Source of the DNA: Echinometra lucunter
Lineage: Eukaryota; Echinodermata; Echinoidea; Camarodonta; Echinometridae
Assembly: GCA_029962745.1 (NCBI GenBank)
Contig: CM057151.1
Location: 36,007,624 to 36,071,623, forward strand
Length of the DNA stretch: 64,000 nucleotides
Direction: 5' to 3'
The position numbers and the translations under genes were made by a program. Shown here piece after piece: positions 23,164 through 35,140 of the stretch (position 1 is its first letter; every line of letters begins with the position of its first letter). The notes under the pieces are model-generated. The model was not told the origin of the DNA, made no database searches, and was given only the letters and a program-made list of their open reading frames with translations.

Positions 23164-24940
23164 TTCAAATGATAGTAGCCAACATGCCTCCCAACATATA
23201 ATCTGAGCTGCATTTGTTCATACTGCACTTAAAAGATTACATTAATAATTGATAGTAAGAAATGCACGCACCATGAAATACCATTTTTAAAAAAAAGATT
23301 AAAAATCAAAAGAAATAACTAAAAAATCGTATTCGTCGTCACCACTGTACCTTTTTCCAAAATATATGCAAGTCTTTCTTAAAGCTTTATCTTTTTCTGA
23401 CTTTCTTTAGACCGAAGAATTATTTAGCTGTCTTCAGAACCGTGTTGAAATTTGAGCTTTATGAGCATCTCAGCATAAGGGTGTGGATTACAGAACGAGA
23501 GATTCGTTTTAGTGCTTATCTGTCTTTAGCTGCTATTTCTTGCAACTGTATAATTTTTTTTGACTGAAAAGGGTTTGGTGTTGACGCCAATCGTCATGCA
23601 GATGAAAATGAAATACTTTCATATTCATTGTCATCAAAGAATAATATTTCGCATTTTACAATTTCGCTGAAGGTCATGTCGATTAAACTGAAAGATGAAT
23701 AAATATATAGGACTAGACTGATTTAGAAATCATTCACAGGCTATCTTCTGCAAACCTTATATCCCGCAAGCCCCCCCCCCCCCCAAAAAAAAAAAAAAAC
23801 TCCCAGGAAACAACAGAAAAACAAACAAAAAATAAAACAATAACAACAAAAATACCAAACAAACAAACAAAAGCAAAAACACACGATTAACTGTCAAATC
23901 TTAGATGTATAGTCTAAATCCTATAAGTTACATTACTGCACATGCATACTGCCGTGAAATGCAAAAAAAGAAACTCTACAGAATGAGTTTTTAGTAAATG
24001 AAGAAAATAATTATGTCAATATTTTATGAGGAAATCTATGGAGTTGCTTCCTTTTGATATATCTGTATTTCGGAAATTTGAGGTCATGTGACTTTAATTT
24101 CATCATCATGTATAACACACGAAAAAGTACTCGAAAGCAAGAAAGAAAAAGTACCCAAAAGCAAGAAAAAAAAAGTAGATTTGGAAGAATTTTTTTTTTC
24201 AGAGTTGCCTCCTTTTGTCTGTTGCAGTTTTCTAGACATAATTTTTTACTCTTCCTTATCTTCCCCGAAGAAGTTCCCGCTCTCTTCATTAAGTAATGAC
24301 CCCATTATATTCTCTTTGTTCCACTTTCATGATATTGCATTTTTTTTCTCTTTTAATTTCGAGCTAAATGTGTAATCTCCACAACCTGCTTTGTTTAATT
24401 CCCGCTCGCACTGTGTATTTCCTTCGCACCTTTTCTATCTGGGCCAATATGATTGCTATCCAATTCTCAGTCTCTTTCTCGGAGAAACACTAATCTTTCA
24501 CCTCATAGCATTCTGCTCTCCACTGTATCTTTTAAAAAAATAGATAGAGAATACTCCTCTTCCCATTATCATCTTTCCCCAGGGACGTAGGGTCCGACCA
24601 CGGCGGGGTGGGATGCTATACTGCAAATAAAATGCAATGAAAGTGAAATTAACACCAAGTGGAGGTTCATGAAGTTGTCCTTTTATTGCCATTTCATCCT
24701 CTCTTTTTCTCGTTTGGCTATTTTTTTTTTTCTTCATTCAATTTTGAAAATGTGCCCACACCCTTGTTTTTACGCCTATCTCCTAACCTAAAGACGGATC
24801 CATACCCTCTGTTATGATATTCATAACCCAGGATTAATAATTTTACATTCAACCATTCAGTACTAATAATGCCTACCTTCAACATTGCATTCATGATTGC
24901 AGTTTTGCATCACTGGCCGATTGTTTCGTCACAGATTTGA

Positions 24941-24950
24941 GCGCATGCGC
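24941..24950. promoter_or_regulatory. NRF1-type palindrome upstream of the gene at 25216
   Basis: GCGCATGCGC is the core of the NRF1 consensus. It lies in a locally CpG-rich patch about 265 bases before the proposed ATG. NRF1 sites are typical of TATA-less housekeeping promoters. An RFX-like half site (AGCAAC, about 25015) is nearby but too short to rely on. Identity of the bound factor is inferred. Confidence 0.5.
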
Positions 24951-25215
24951 AATGTAAAAGTATTACGGGTAAGGCGCAGGCACACATCCAAGCGCGTAAT
25001 ATGTTGATCTCCTAGCAACTTTTTTGTTTACATTCCTCACAATATTCATATTGTTCTCGTAGAGTGTTCATTCGCTATACGATTTCTCTGTCTATTTCAG
25101 ACAATTTCGCCGACTTTTGATCGATTTGCCTTTCAAATCTCGTTATTGTCAACATCTAAGCACTTTTCAGCTTTAGATCAGTTGCTTGACTGAGATTTTG
25201 AGAAATACCAGCGTT

Positions 25216-27637
25216 ATGAATCCTGAAAGCACGGTATGATTCTGATTATGGTTATGAACGTAAACATGTTACCAAGCGATATACATGCGGGGATATGTCG
25301 GTAATCTTTCCGAACAATCCCAACTAGTTTGCCTCTCAATTTTCATCTTTAATTCCAATGCTTTAGAAAGTTAGCAATCCCATTAATTTATGTTCAGCTG
25401 CGAGTCATTTTGTTGCATTATTATTCTTTCATTTATTGCACCCATGCATTGATCTGATTTCTTGCAAAATGGGGACAAAATGCTTTTTCAATACAGATTT
25501 ATGCAACAAAATTACACAAGTATTTGAAATACCTAAAAATGGTAACATATTAACATTAAAAAGGGAACACATTATCCTTTAACCGATTGATGCGTCTTTT
25601 AAGCTGGGTTAATTAAAACTTAACCATGTCGTCATCACCCAAACTTGTCGGAATTATGTGGAACAAAAGAAATATGCAAGATGGTTGGATTTGGTCTGAA
25701 TTGGGTGTTTGCAACAACATTCTAATTAATTTTCTTCTCATTTATTTCATTATAATTATCTCCATCTCTTTCTTTTCTACTAAAAAAACGTTTATTCCCA
25801 TTTATTATCCTTAGTATTCTCTACACACTGATCAAGGATGGATCCCGGAATTTGTCAAAGAGGGGCATTTTATCAGAAATATTTCGACAAGTAAAAAAAA
25901 AAGGAGGGGGGAAGAGCCTCACACATTATAGAGCTCCTCTTTGTCCTCTGAAATCTCTGATAAAGACAGAAATAATTTTAAAAGATTAAATAAATAAAAC
26001 AAAATAAATATATAAATAACATAAAATTTACAAAGACAGAAATAATTTTAAAAGATCAAAACAAATATATGATAAATAATAAATAAATATATAAATAACA
26101 TAGAATAAAAAAACATCATTTCACAATACGGAGTCTCTTTGACCTTTCTCCTCTGACAATCAAAGAAGAATTAAGAAAAAAAAATGCCCTTTATTAATCT
26201 TCCGCTGTACTCTTTCTTTTATTCTCCACCTTCAGTTTTAATTTTTAATTTTTCATTTATTCTTCTCTTCACGGTTGAAGTATTCTCTTCAAGTTCATTA
26301 TTACACATTGTGGGGTTTCTCTTTGTCCTCCTAAATTCTCTGACAAGCAAACATAAAAATGAAAGAAAAGTCATCTCTCATTTCTTCTCCTTCCTATTTC
26401 TCTAACAAGAACATACACACACAAATTAGAGTCCTCCCCTTCAAATTCCGCCGCTGTTCTCCTTTGTTTATTCTTTTTACCTTCAGATTTTATTTCTATT
26501 TTCCTCTTGCATGCAATTCTCAACTTACACTTCTCATCATTCTCTCTCCCCCCCCCCTTTTTTTTTTTTTGGGGGGGGGGGGGGTTCTGCTTGTACGTCT
26601 GAGCTTGTCTGAGCTTTCTCCAATTCTCTGCTCAATATCTTTTATTCTCTTCTTTCTTTATCCTCACACTCTTCCATTATTTTTATCTATGTTTTTTCAC
26701 GTTTAGTTCTGCATTTCTCACTCACCCTATTTACTTATTATTTACCTCCGTTGTTCTCATTTTCTGTTCATGTTTTGTATTTGGGTTTCTTCTTGAATTA
26801 TTTTTCTATCAACCTCTTAAAACTATGCATTTTTTCTTCTCTCTCTCTCTCTCCTTTCATTGCTGTCTTCAAAACGTTTGTGTGTCTGTTTTTTGTTTGT
26901 TAGTTTTGGATATCAGATTTTAAGTAAAACTTCTTCTTTCTCTTCATCTCTCCCTGTCTCCCCAGGTTCGTCAATCACCAGACGTCGCTCTACAGGATTA
27001 TCATCGACACCTTCGTCTCCTCGCTGAGAGCTTGACCGATGAGATGTCCAACCTCGAGTTCGTCGAGAAGCGGAAACTTCCCAACCGCGAGAACGTTTAT
27101 ATTCACATCCCTCGTCGCTTTCGTCATCGGGCCGTTTCCCATTCTCTTCACTTCTACGGCTACTTCGAGTACGAGCATGACAGGCGTTATAAGCAACTTG
27201 TCATCCCGATAACGAAGATCCTCAACCAAATCGCCGTTGAAGAACTCTTTCGACTCAAGTCGAATTCGGAACCGTCGACTACTTCAATTCGGCGACGACG
27301 TCGATTTCCGTGTGACGATGTCGCTGTATTGGAAAAAGAAGCCGGAGAAGAAGATCATCTCTATGAGTTTCCTCACCATGAGGCCGTCGTTGAGAGCGAC
27401 GAGCCTTCTTCCTCCATCGATCTCCCTCCATCAACCTCCCCAAGCTCGAGCCCGAGCTCGAGGAAGCGTAAGGTGGATGAAGATTCGAGCTTGAGACCGA
27501 GTTCGAAGAAGCGTAAGATGGAAGATGATTCGTCATCAACATCCTCTTCGAAGAAGCCTCGCTTCGACACCGTCCAAGTTCCTGATGACATTCCACCACG
27601 CCCCAATAAGAGCTTTGGTTTTTATACAGACATGTGA
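25216..27637 (+). CDS. Unidentified basic, Ser-rich probable nuclear protein, two exons (copy 1)
   Basis: Exon 1 coding part is 25216-25233 (MNPEST) followed by a GTATGA donor. The intron is 25234-26965, ending in a pyrimidine tract and CCCCAG. Exon 2 is 26966-27637, same phase. The product is about 229 aa. Residues 7-110 are mixed and probably folded (VRQSPDVALQDYHRHL at the start). An Arg5 run sits at about 115-119. The tail has three similar Ser-rich basic repeats, with RKRK at 172-175, KKRK at 187-190 and KKPR at 202-205, which resemble nuclear localisation signals. I do not recognise the family and assign no function. Exon 2 is clearly coding-like and CpG-rich; the exon 1 link is inferred from phase and splice sites. 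A CTATTTCAG at 25092-25100 could be the acceptor of an extra 5' noncoding exon. The last residues (after DDIP) differ from copy 2 because of a one-base indel. An alternative acceptor at 28152-28153 could add a third exon. Confidence 0.65.
26548..26584. repeat. C-run / T-run / G-run hairpin sequence in the intron (copy 1)
   Basis: About ten C, thirteen T and fourteen G follow each other without a break, so the C and G runs can pair around a T loop. In copy 2 (39186-39223) the run lengths differ for all three bases, which may be real or sequencing error. Confidence 0.85.
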
Positions 27638-28483
27638 AGATTTTATTTTCTCCTTCAAAGTTATATTTTTCGGAAACCATTTTCAGACATTCAAAACTGG
27701 CCCAAAAGAATCAAACAAACAAACAAACAGATGGTGTGTAAAATAAATCTAGGGTATGAAATGCCCACTCGGCTTTTTTGAAAGATGAATATGATTAGGC
27801 CGATGATTTACAAGTCTGCATGCCCGACCTTACATTTTCTTAATTTGCCGTACGGCACAATCGAGTAAAAATGAATAATCATTTTTTTCCACTTTAATTT
27901 TTAAAACACCTGTCTTATCTTTGATTAGTGCAATATCATGAATCAAGAAACCTTGGGGAATTTGCAATCTCTTTACAGTTACAAAACTATCAGTGCAATA
28001 ATCTGAACTGGGAAGAAAGATACATTTCGTTCTAATTTTTTTCAGTGATCATGGGTATCACAATTTTAATTCTGAAAATTTAAAGGAAAAAATAAATCAG
28101 TGCCTTAAACATAATTTGCTGATCTTATTTTTCCCCTGTCTTTTCCTTTCCAGGTTGAAATGGACGTGTGGAATGTCATCTTCCTTTCCCTATCCCAATC
28201 ACTCTTTCTTCCCGAATATTTTGATTTGGAACATCTGTTTCGGATTGGCTGTTTTTGGACTACCTCTTTTGAATTGATCTTTCAAAATTGATTTTTGGCT
28301 CGGTCTTGTTTTTTAACTATAGAATTTTCGTACTTATTCGTTAATTTCCTTTGGATAATTCAGTGAGAATAACTTTATTTTGGACCATGCTTTTTGAAAC
28401 CAAAGATTAGAGAAGTAAACTTAATTCTGTTTTGCTTGCCGAATGTGTATATATAAAACAGTATTTTTGTAGAAAAAAGGGAA

Positions 28484-28489
28484 AATAAA
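28484..28489 (+). terminator. Candidate poly(A) signal for the gene at 25216
   Basis: AATAAA within GAAAATAAAATTCTGG, followed by a GT-rich stretch (about 28508-28530). If used, the 3' UTR is about 850 bases, or has an intron ending at the CTTTCCAG acceptor at 28153. Another AATAAA lies near 28613. Confidence 0.4.
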
Positions 28490-28639
28490 ATTCTGGAATA
28501 TCTCTTGGAAAATAGTTTCATGTGTCGCTCATTTTCGTTACTGTGTTATTTTAGAATGAATCTATTGTTGACTGATCAATATCATATGTGTGAAACTTGA
28601 AACTTGCATAAGAATAAAGGAAAGAGATTGTAATGGGGC

Positions 28640-29140
28640 AGTCTGAAATTCTCTCCCGAAAGGGGTGGAGGGGGCCGGGGGGAGGGGCACAAAAATCTTT
28701 TTTTTTTTTTTTTTTTACTTCAGCCCCTCAATATCAACAACTGAATAGGAATTAAAGAAATAGTATGAGAGAGAGAGAGAGAGAGAAGCGATTTAAGCGA
28801 ATATGAGTACATGTATATAAAAGGTAAAAAAAGATAGGAGGCGACTGCTTTGTTGATAATAGGCCTATAGAATGCTACTAGAATGTGGGGGAAAGGACAA
28901 GGAGGAAAGTGTAATAAGACAGGCGCAGATGAGCGAGAGAGAAAGAGAGAAAGAATGCGAGATAGAAAGAAAGAGGGAGAGAGTAGGGGTGAAAGAGAGA
29001 CGTAGAGAGAGAGAGGGAGATAAAGACAGAAGGAAAGAGAGAGAATGAGAGAGAGTCAAAATAATGAGAGAGGCCTACTGGATTGGCTACCAGAAAATGG
29101 GGAAGAAATAAGCATTTTCAACTCGCTTTCTTTCTTTCCT
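28640..29140. repeat. G-rich, poly-T and GA-rich tract (copy 1)
   Basis: GGGGGCCGGGGGG-type sequence, a T run (about 28699-28716), GA runs near 28768 and purine-rich sequence to 29070. No coding function supported. Confidence 0.8.
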
Positions 29141-29143
29141 ACT

Positions 29144-29397
29144 CTTCCCCCCCCCCCCCTCTGTCTCTGTCTGTCTCTCTGTCTCCCCAATGTTCCCTAC
29201 TTATTCCTCTTCCCCCTGCATTTTATTGTGAACATTCACTTCACTTTAAACCCACCTCACCTTTCACCAAACAAAATCAATCCTCTCTCCCTTCACCCCC
29301 TCCTTTTATTTATTTTTTATTTTTTGCAAACATTCTCCGGCTTCCCTCTCTCCCTGTCTGTCTCTCTCACGCCCTCTCTCCCCCTCTCCTCTCCCTC

Positions 29398-29475
<78 letters not shown>

Positions 29476-29529
29476 TGTCTCTCTCTCTGTCTCTCTCTGT
29501 CTCTCTGTCCTCTCTCTCGTCTCTCTCGT

Positions 29530-29618
<89 letters not shown>
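29144..29618. repeat. CT-rich zone with (TGTC)n and long (TC)n (copy 1)
   Basis: A C run (29150-29159), TGTC/CTGT repeats at about 29398-29443, then CT tracts to 29618. The matching zone in copy 2 (41780-42270) is shorter and full of interrupting bases, as in uncorrected long-read sequence. Confidence 0.9.
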
Positions 29619-29620
<2 letters not shown>

Positions 29621-29639
29621 CTCTCCGTATTCCATTCGG

Positions 29640-30366
29640 CGCACCTGAAGGTTTTCGTCACCTCACCTTTCGTCAGAAAACTTTCCGCAATCTGCGTCAT
29701 CAAAGGTTGGACTGGCGCATGCACGCAGAAGGCGAGGCGGCTTGAGGACAAGGGAGAGACAACCGATGGTCTAAAAATAGTCAGGCAGGCAACAAGTGGA
29801 TATTCCTCCTGTTCTTTGTAGCGATATGTCTGCCTTTATGTCGTTGTCCATGTCTTGTTACCCGAGGGGATAGAATGATTGAGTCTCAATCGATCTCTGT
29901 AAAGTTGTATTGACGGAAAAGCCAATCAGTCAATCAGTGTGCTAAGCAGTTCCCCAGTAATGTGAGAAAATTACGTTGAAAGTCTAATTGATAGATGCTG
30001 AACATCCTCGCGTTTGCGCTTCAAACATTTTCAAATTCCGCGAAAAGCGATTAAAAATTGTGCCACATGAAAGCAATTACATTTTGACCACCACATATCA
30101 TACAGTTAAAGACATAAGCCAAACCTAGACCTTTTACGAAATCTATGCAAAATCTACATCCGAGAGCAATAGAACTGTTTAATACATTCTCCTGGGTTAC
30201 GAGTTATAATGTTTCCCCCCATTGTCTGAATGAACTTTGAGTAGATTAGTTGTTGCTATATGGTAAACCATCTGGCAATGTTCCGTTTGGTCACTTTGAA
30301 GAATGGGAGGCGATTTAAACATAACTTTACTCGTTTGTTTTGTTTAAATGCCTGTATATATGCATA
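29640..30366. other. Intergenic DNA (copy 1), nothing recognised
   Basis: Unique-looking sequence shared with copy 2 (42290-43030). CpG-containing near 29640-29760. No splice-supported exon. Confidence 0.4.
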
Positions 30367-31066
30367 GGGGCAATTCCACAGTAACTGACGTTACCAAGAT
30401 AGTGTACTAGTGAATGACACTTGCTTCGGCTTTTAATTACTATAGATAAATAAGTTGAGAATGGGGAAGAAACACATGGACAGTTTTCATCTCAAACTGC
30501 ATGTCTTATCACACAGCAAGTGAAAAAGGGGCCGGTAACTGACGTTACGCAAAAAGACATGGAAAATGATGGTGTCAATCAAATTTATATATCTCATGTC
30601 TTGGAAGAGATGTGCAAAATAATGAGACATTTGAATAATTTGTTTTAGTGCCATGGAAAATTTACTGAAGACATGTTGGTAACTGACATTACGTAACTGA
30701 CGTTACGCTCAAATTCAGCGTAGGTTTTGCACATTTCAATTAGTGTTTCATTAATTAACTACCCAAAATCTGTTAATGTAATCCATTAAAATCAATTAAA
30801 TGAAAACAGATCAGAGAAAAATGAGTAAATATCAGAATAAGGGGTATTTAAAGCACTTTTCCCTGATCATAGTCCCATATGTGCAATTTTTTGTTTGTTT
30901 ATGTTATTCTCCGTAAGAAGGTTGAATTGCAAATTTTTTATCTTAAATGTTAATTTGTAACAAAAAGAAGAGCTCTGTAGTGATTTTAGATTTTTATTGG
31001 GAATTAACAGGGTACAGTGCGACTTTAAATTTTGAGCTCTGTGTCCCATGTGTTGTGGATTTGCCA
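30367..31066. mobile_element. 700-bp TIR element present only in copy 1
   Basis: The left end GGGGCAATTCCACA and right end, reverse-complemented, TGGCAAATCCACA form short imperfect inverted repeats. ATA occurs on both sides (30364-30366 and 31067-31069), while the matching place in copy 2 (43031-43033) has a single ATA. This defines a clean insertion with a 3-bp target duplication. Inside are several GTAACTGACGTTAC motifs (30390, 30535, 30680, 30694). No transposase. Three-bp duplications and G-rich ends fit PIF/Harbinger-like MITEs, but that is a guess. Confidence 0.75.
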
Positions 31067-32072
31067 ATAGGCGGAAATCCGGAGGGGGGGGGGGGTGCGT
31101 CTCCCTTTACGTTTTGAAATGGGAGAGGGTGCACAATGTAAACTTTCCAACCATTTTTTTGCCTCCTACAAAAGAAAATCACTAAAAACTGAACTTACAT
31201 ACTTTATTAAAGATATAAAATCACCAAATTATGGAATAGAAATTTTGCAGAGTAGACACCCGAGACACCCCAAGTGAAAACCTATTTCTTTCTTTCTTTC
31301 TTTCTTGAAAGAATGTTAATTGATTAGCATGTATGACGAATACTTCAGGGTATATAATACAGTCCAGTCCTTTGGAATATTTGACTGTCGTCAAAATAAA
31401 AATACGAAAATGTGCAACAAGCCTTTTAGAAATGGGTTAACAAATCGCCCCACGACTTTTTTTTTTTCGTTCCTATCGTCTCGTCTGCTGAAAATTACCA
31501 TCTAAATTTCTGATCGGTTCGCTCTCACTGCTCATGAGTTTGTAGTTTAATCGACAATGTGAGAATGCTGCAATGGCTTCATGACCGGTGAATGGAGAGC
31601 TAGAGCTCTGACTCCATTGTTAACAGACTTCCCTCACTGCCATGGATTTGTTGTGCAAGAGGTGACGGGAAAAATACAATTCTGTATGGATAATGCATAT
31701 AATAATTTATGTGACATACATTATTTTGTCAGTTTGCCAAATTATTATGTGAAATTTACTTATCCAAGCCCAAACACATCTTTATGATCTTTAAGAGTCA
31801 TGTGACAATTAATATTTAATGATTTCTGATGAATTAAAAATCACGTGAGTCATCGCTTTGATGACACGCTTGATGATAAAATGCATTATCATATCCTCAC
31901 AACCAATGACACGATGTTAAGTTGTTTCGATCTGTTAGGCGTTTGAAAGATGTTTGATATCGGTTGGCAACTTGCGCGATGAAATTATAACAAGAAATAA
32001 CCACGTTCTCTGCTTGTTTCCTTGTCATGCTTGCCCTCCTTTTTTAAACATAAAACTCAACCCCTTTTCCTG

Positions 32073-32137
32073 GTAGTAGTGGTGGTGGTGGTGGTGGTGA
32101 TGGTGGTGGTGGTGGTGGTAGTGGTAGTAGGCTAGTA

Positions 32138-32174
<37 letters not shown>

Positions 32175-32175
32175 C

Positions 32176-32222
<47 letters not shown>

Positions 32223-32460
32223 CAGTAGTAGTAGTAGTAGTAGTAGCAGTAGTAGTAGTAGTAGTAGTAGTAGCAGTAGTAGTAGTAGCAGTAGTAGTAG
32301 CAGTAGTAGTAGTAGTAGTAGTAGTAGCAGTAGTAGTAGCAGTAGTAGTAGTACTAGTAGCAGTAGTAGTAGTAGTAGTAGCAGTAGTAGTAGCAGTAGT
32401 AGTAGCAGTAGTAGTAGTAGTAGTAGTAGTAGTAGCAGTAGTAGTAGCAGTAGTAGTAGC

Positions 32461-32504
<44 letters not shown>

Positions 32505-32553
32505 CAGTAGTAGTAGCAGTAGTAGTAGCAGTAGTAGTAGCAGTAGTAGTAGC

Positions 32554-32602
<49 letters not shown>

Positions 32603-32720
32603 ATAGTAGTAGTATTTGTAATATTAGTAGTAGTAGCAGTAGGAGGAGGAGGAGGAGGAGGAGGAGGAGGAGGAGGAGGAGGAGGAGGAGGAGGGGGAGG
32701 AGGAGGAGGAGGAGGAGGAG
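32073..32720. repeat. Long (GGT)n/(AGT)n/(AGG)n microsatellite (copy 1)
   Basis: TGG repeats, then ~500 bases of AGT repeats with regular AGC interruptions, then AGG repeats. The same site in copy 2 (44034-44395) is about 290 bases shorter and has fewer AGC interruptions. The long poly-Leu frame on the minus strand is an artefact. Confidence 0.97.
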
Positions 32721-33208
32721 CATTTTTAGTGATAGTAGCAGATAGTAGTTCATTTGCACATAATGCGTCATTTCGCTGACATTATAGGGGTTGGGTCAGC
32801 GCCGGCTTGTGAGAGTTACATCGGTGAATATGGTGAATGCAAAAATGTATAGTGCAAAAATTTCGTTCAAATGCTGGTGCATGTATCAAAAACCTCGACA
32901 GGCTTGATTATCTTGCAGTAACTCAATTCCATTTTCCAAGTCGTACATTGCGTCATCAAGCATGCCAGGGAAATTAGCTCATACGCGATTAATTCAGAAA
33001 AACGTCTGCACTGTTCATTTTACAATCATTTTGGGTATGATATCACCATCAAAGGCCTCATCAAAGCCCGCGTCAGTCGCTGACGCATTCCTACGTCAGA
33101 AAAATTTGACGTTTTGTGTGTTGTGGGCCTTGAGAGTGTTGTTCAAACTAATAAGCGCATCAGACACATGCTACAACGGGTAATCCCTTGTATTCAATGT
33201 ATATAGTA

Positions 33209-33427
33209 CACTCTAAAAACTAAAATGTTGAATCATGCACCAATTAAAAGGATGGAGGAGTGACTACACTTTAAAAATGCTAGATTAACACTTTGAACAT
33301 GGTGGATTTACCAATATGAAGGTTAGAATCCAGCATGTATATAGTGTTGAATCCAGCATGTTCAAATGAAATGTAGTCACCCCTCCACCCTTTTAAATGG
33401 TGATTCAACATTTTAGTGTTTAGTGTG
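33209..33427. mobile_element. TA-flanked MITE, family F, intact (copy 1)
   Basis: Ends CACTCTAAAAACTAAAATG and, on the right reverse-complemented, CACACTAAACACTAAAATG, with a TA on each side (33207-33208 and 33428-33429). The arms continue through GTTGAATCA and GGTGGAGG.GTGACTACA for about 65 bases. The central part repeats AATCCAGCATGT. Its counterpart in copy 2 is split by a LINE. Confidence 0.82.
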
Positions 33428-33639
33428 TAAGGTACATCGCAAACACACCGAAATTATGTCTGCTTATTAAAATTATGCTCTAGTGTACCGGGGATAAAAA
33501 ATTATATGGTTGTGACACGATGCAATGCATTTCAGGAGAGAGCGTCCTTTTCGATGTCCCTTGAATATTCAGTGACCTTTGTAATATAGGCACAACTTGT
33601 TGCGACTTACGAGTGATCTATACATACTACGTTCTCCCT

Positions 33640-33745
33640 CCTCCTTCCTTCCCTCTCCATATTTCTCTCTCTCCCTCTGTCTGCCTCTCACTTACTCTCA
33701 TTCTCCTTCCTTACCTCCTCCAATGTTTCTCCAACCTCCCTTCCC

Positions 33746-33779
<34 letters not shown>

Positions 33780-33815
33780 AACACATCCACACACACACAC
33801 GCACACACTCTCTCT
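33640..33815. repeat. CT-rich and (CA)n microsatellite (copy 1)
   Basis: CT-rich sequence with a pure CT tract (about 33747-33770) followed by CACA runs. The equivalent in copy 2 is 46140-46320, with a longer CT tract. Confidence 0.9.
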
Positions 33816-33899
33816 CTTTTATGTGTATAGGATTTCTTTCTTGCATACACACTCACTCATTCACAGACCTTTTCCCCCTCCTTCCTCTTGATCCGTTTT

Positions 33900-35140
33900 C
33901 TCTGATTGCATGCTTTCCCGCTTTACATTGAGCTTGCCAGCGAAAATAACCCTAGTATTTTTTCTATCAATAATTATATAACGATCTCGTAATCTCAGTT
34001 TCAACTGCCCGAATTCACGAACAAGGTTTATTTTAAACCATGGTGTAAACCATTGTATAAACCCTTTAGTGTTGTTGGTTCTTATTATAATGGCAATCAG
34101 TCAACTTGAGTGATTAACTTGCCGCATGTTTAGTTTAAACAGGCGTCGTGTATAAGCGCACAGCTGGTCGCTCGCGCGTAGGCTGCGTCAATATTTGGTA
34201 CGAATCGTACGCCAAAAGGCCGAACAACCACCACCACAACAACAACAATGACTAAAACCACAACAACTCATCCGACATGACTTGATTGTATTACGCCTAT
34301 GGATAGATTTTTTTGTTTTGCTTTTTTTTAAATTTTTGTTTGCTTTTTATTATGTTTTTCTTCTGTTTTTTTTTTAATTCGTTTTATTTTGTTGTTTTTT
34401 TAAACCTCTTTCGTAAAATTGAGCTTTTATAATTATTTAATATCGACATATCCAAAAAATAATCCAACTGAGAACGAAACTCTCATAAAACTGGGGATAT
34501 AGTTCATGGCTACACCGTTTATATCTTTGTCTTTCTAGTCTGAATTAAAGCAATTAACTTTCATTCAGACTGCATGATTCTGAAATACCTTGTATTCATC
34601 AAAGCAAATAAATTATCTCAAAGGTCCGCCTATAGTATGAAGCAAGAGAGCGGAACGCAGGAAGACAAGGGCAAAATTATGTTCTATCACTGAGTTGGAA
34701 TCTGAATCGTATATGCAGTGAACATTATTAATTGATTCAAGTCACGTATCTTTTTTTTTTTGTTTTGTTTTGAGGGTTTTTTTATATACAGTACGATGCA
34801 AAAGTGAACAATAGCATTACCAGGATTTATGGAATCATGCGCTGAGGGCTCCGGTGGGCCAATCAAATCTTGTGTCAGTGCTCTCTCATTATTCTGTATT
34901 GCATTTTTTTATCAAAGTAAATGTAAATATTATACCCTGCAGAAAGAAGCTGCTTTTCAGCAAGGCCTAATTATGTTGTTATATACAAATGTATACAAAA
35001 TGATTTACGGAACAGTTACATAACATGCATAAATTGAAGTGAATTGTAGAAACTAGATATAAACAACAAAGTATAGAAGCTACATTTAAACAACAAAATA
35101 AAACATCTTTGAATTTATGCACATGAATGCTTCATTCTAC
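33900..35140. other. Intergenic DNA (copy 1), nothing recognised
   Basis: AT-rich with T-runs; matches 46390-47640 with scattered substitutions. The short frame at 34829-35023 has a counterpart in copy 2, but its end differs through an A-run indel. It has no splice context and is not supported as a gene. Confidence 0.4.

Noticed and set aside
25626..25814. 62-aa frame in the intron, present in both copies
   Set aside because: It lies inside the proposed intron with no splice signals and ends in an AT-rich hydrophobic stretch. It is shared only because the segment is duplicated, and its end changes through an indel.
27279..27680. Minus-strand and shifted frames over exon 2 (also 39917-40319)
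   Set aside because: Shadows of the plus-strand exon, which has the splice acceptor, codon-like composition and phase with exon 1.
29045..29821. Overlapping 220-258 aa open frames rich in Ser and Leu
   Set aside because: They are translations of CT-rich simple sequence, open in several frames on both strands.
32025..32771. 248-aa minus-strand open frame, almost all leucine
   Set aside because: It is the translation of the AGT/AGG microsatellite and changes length with it.
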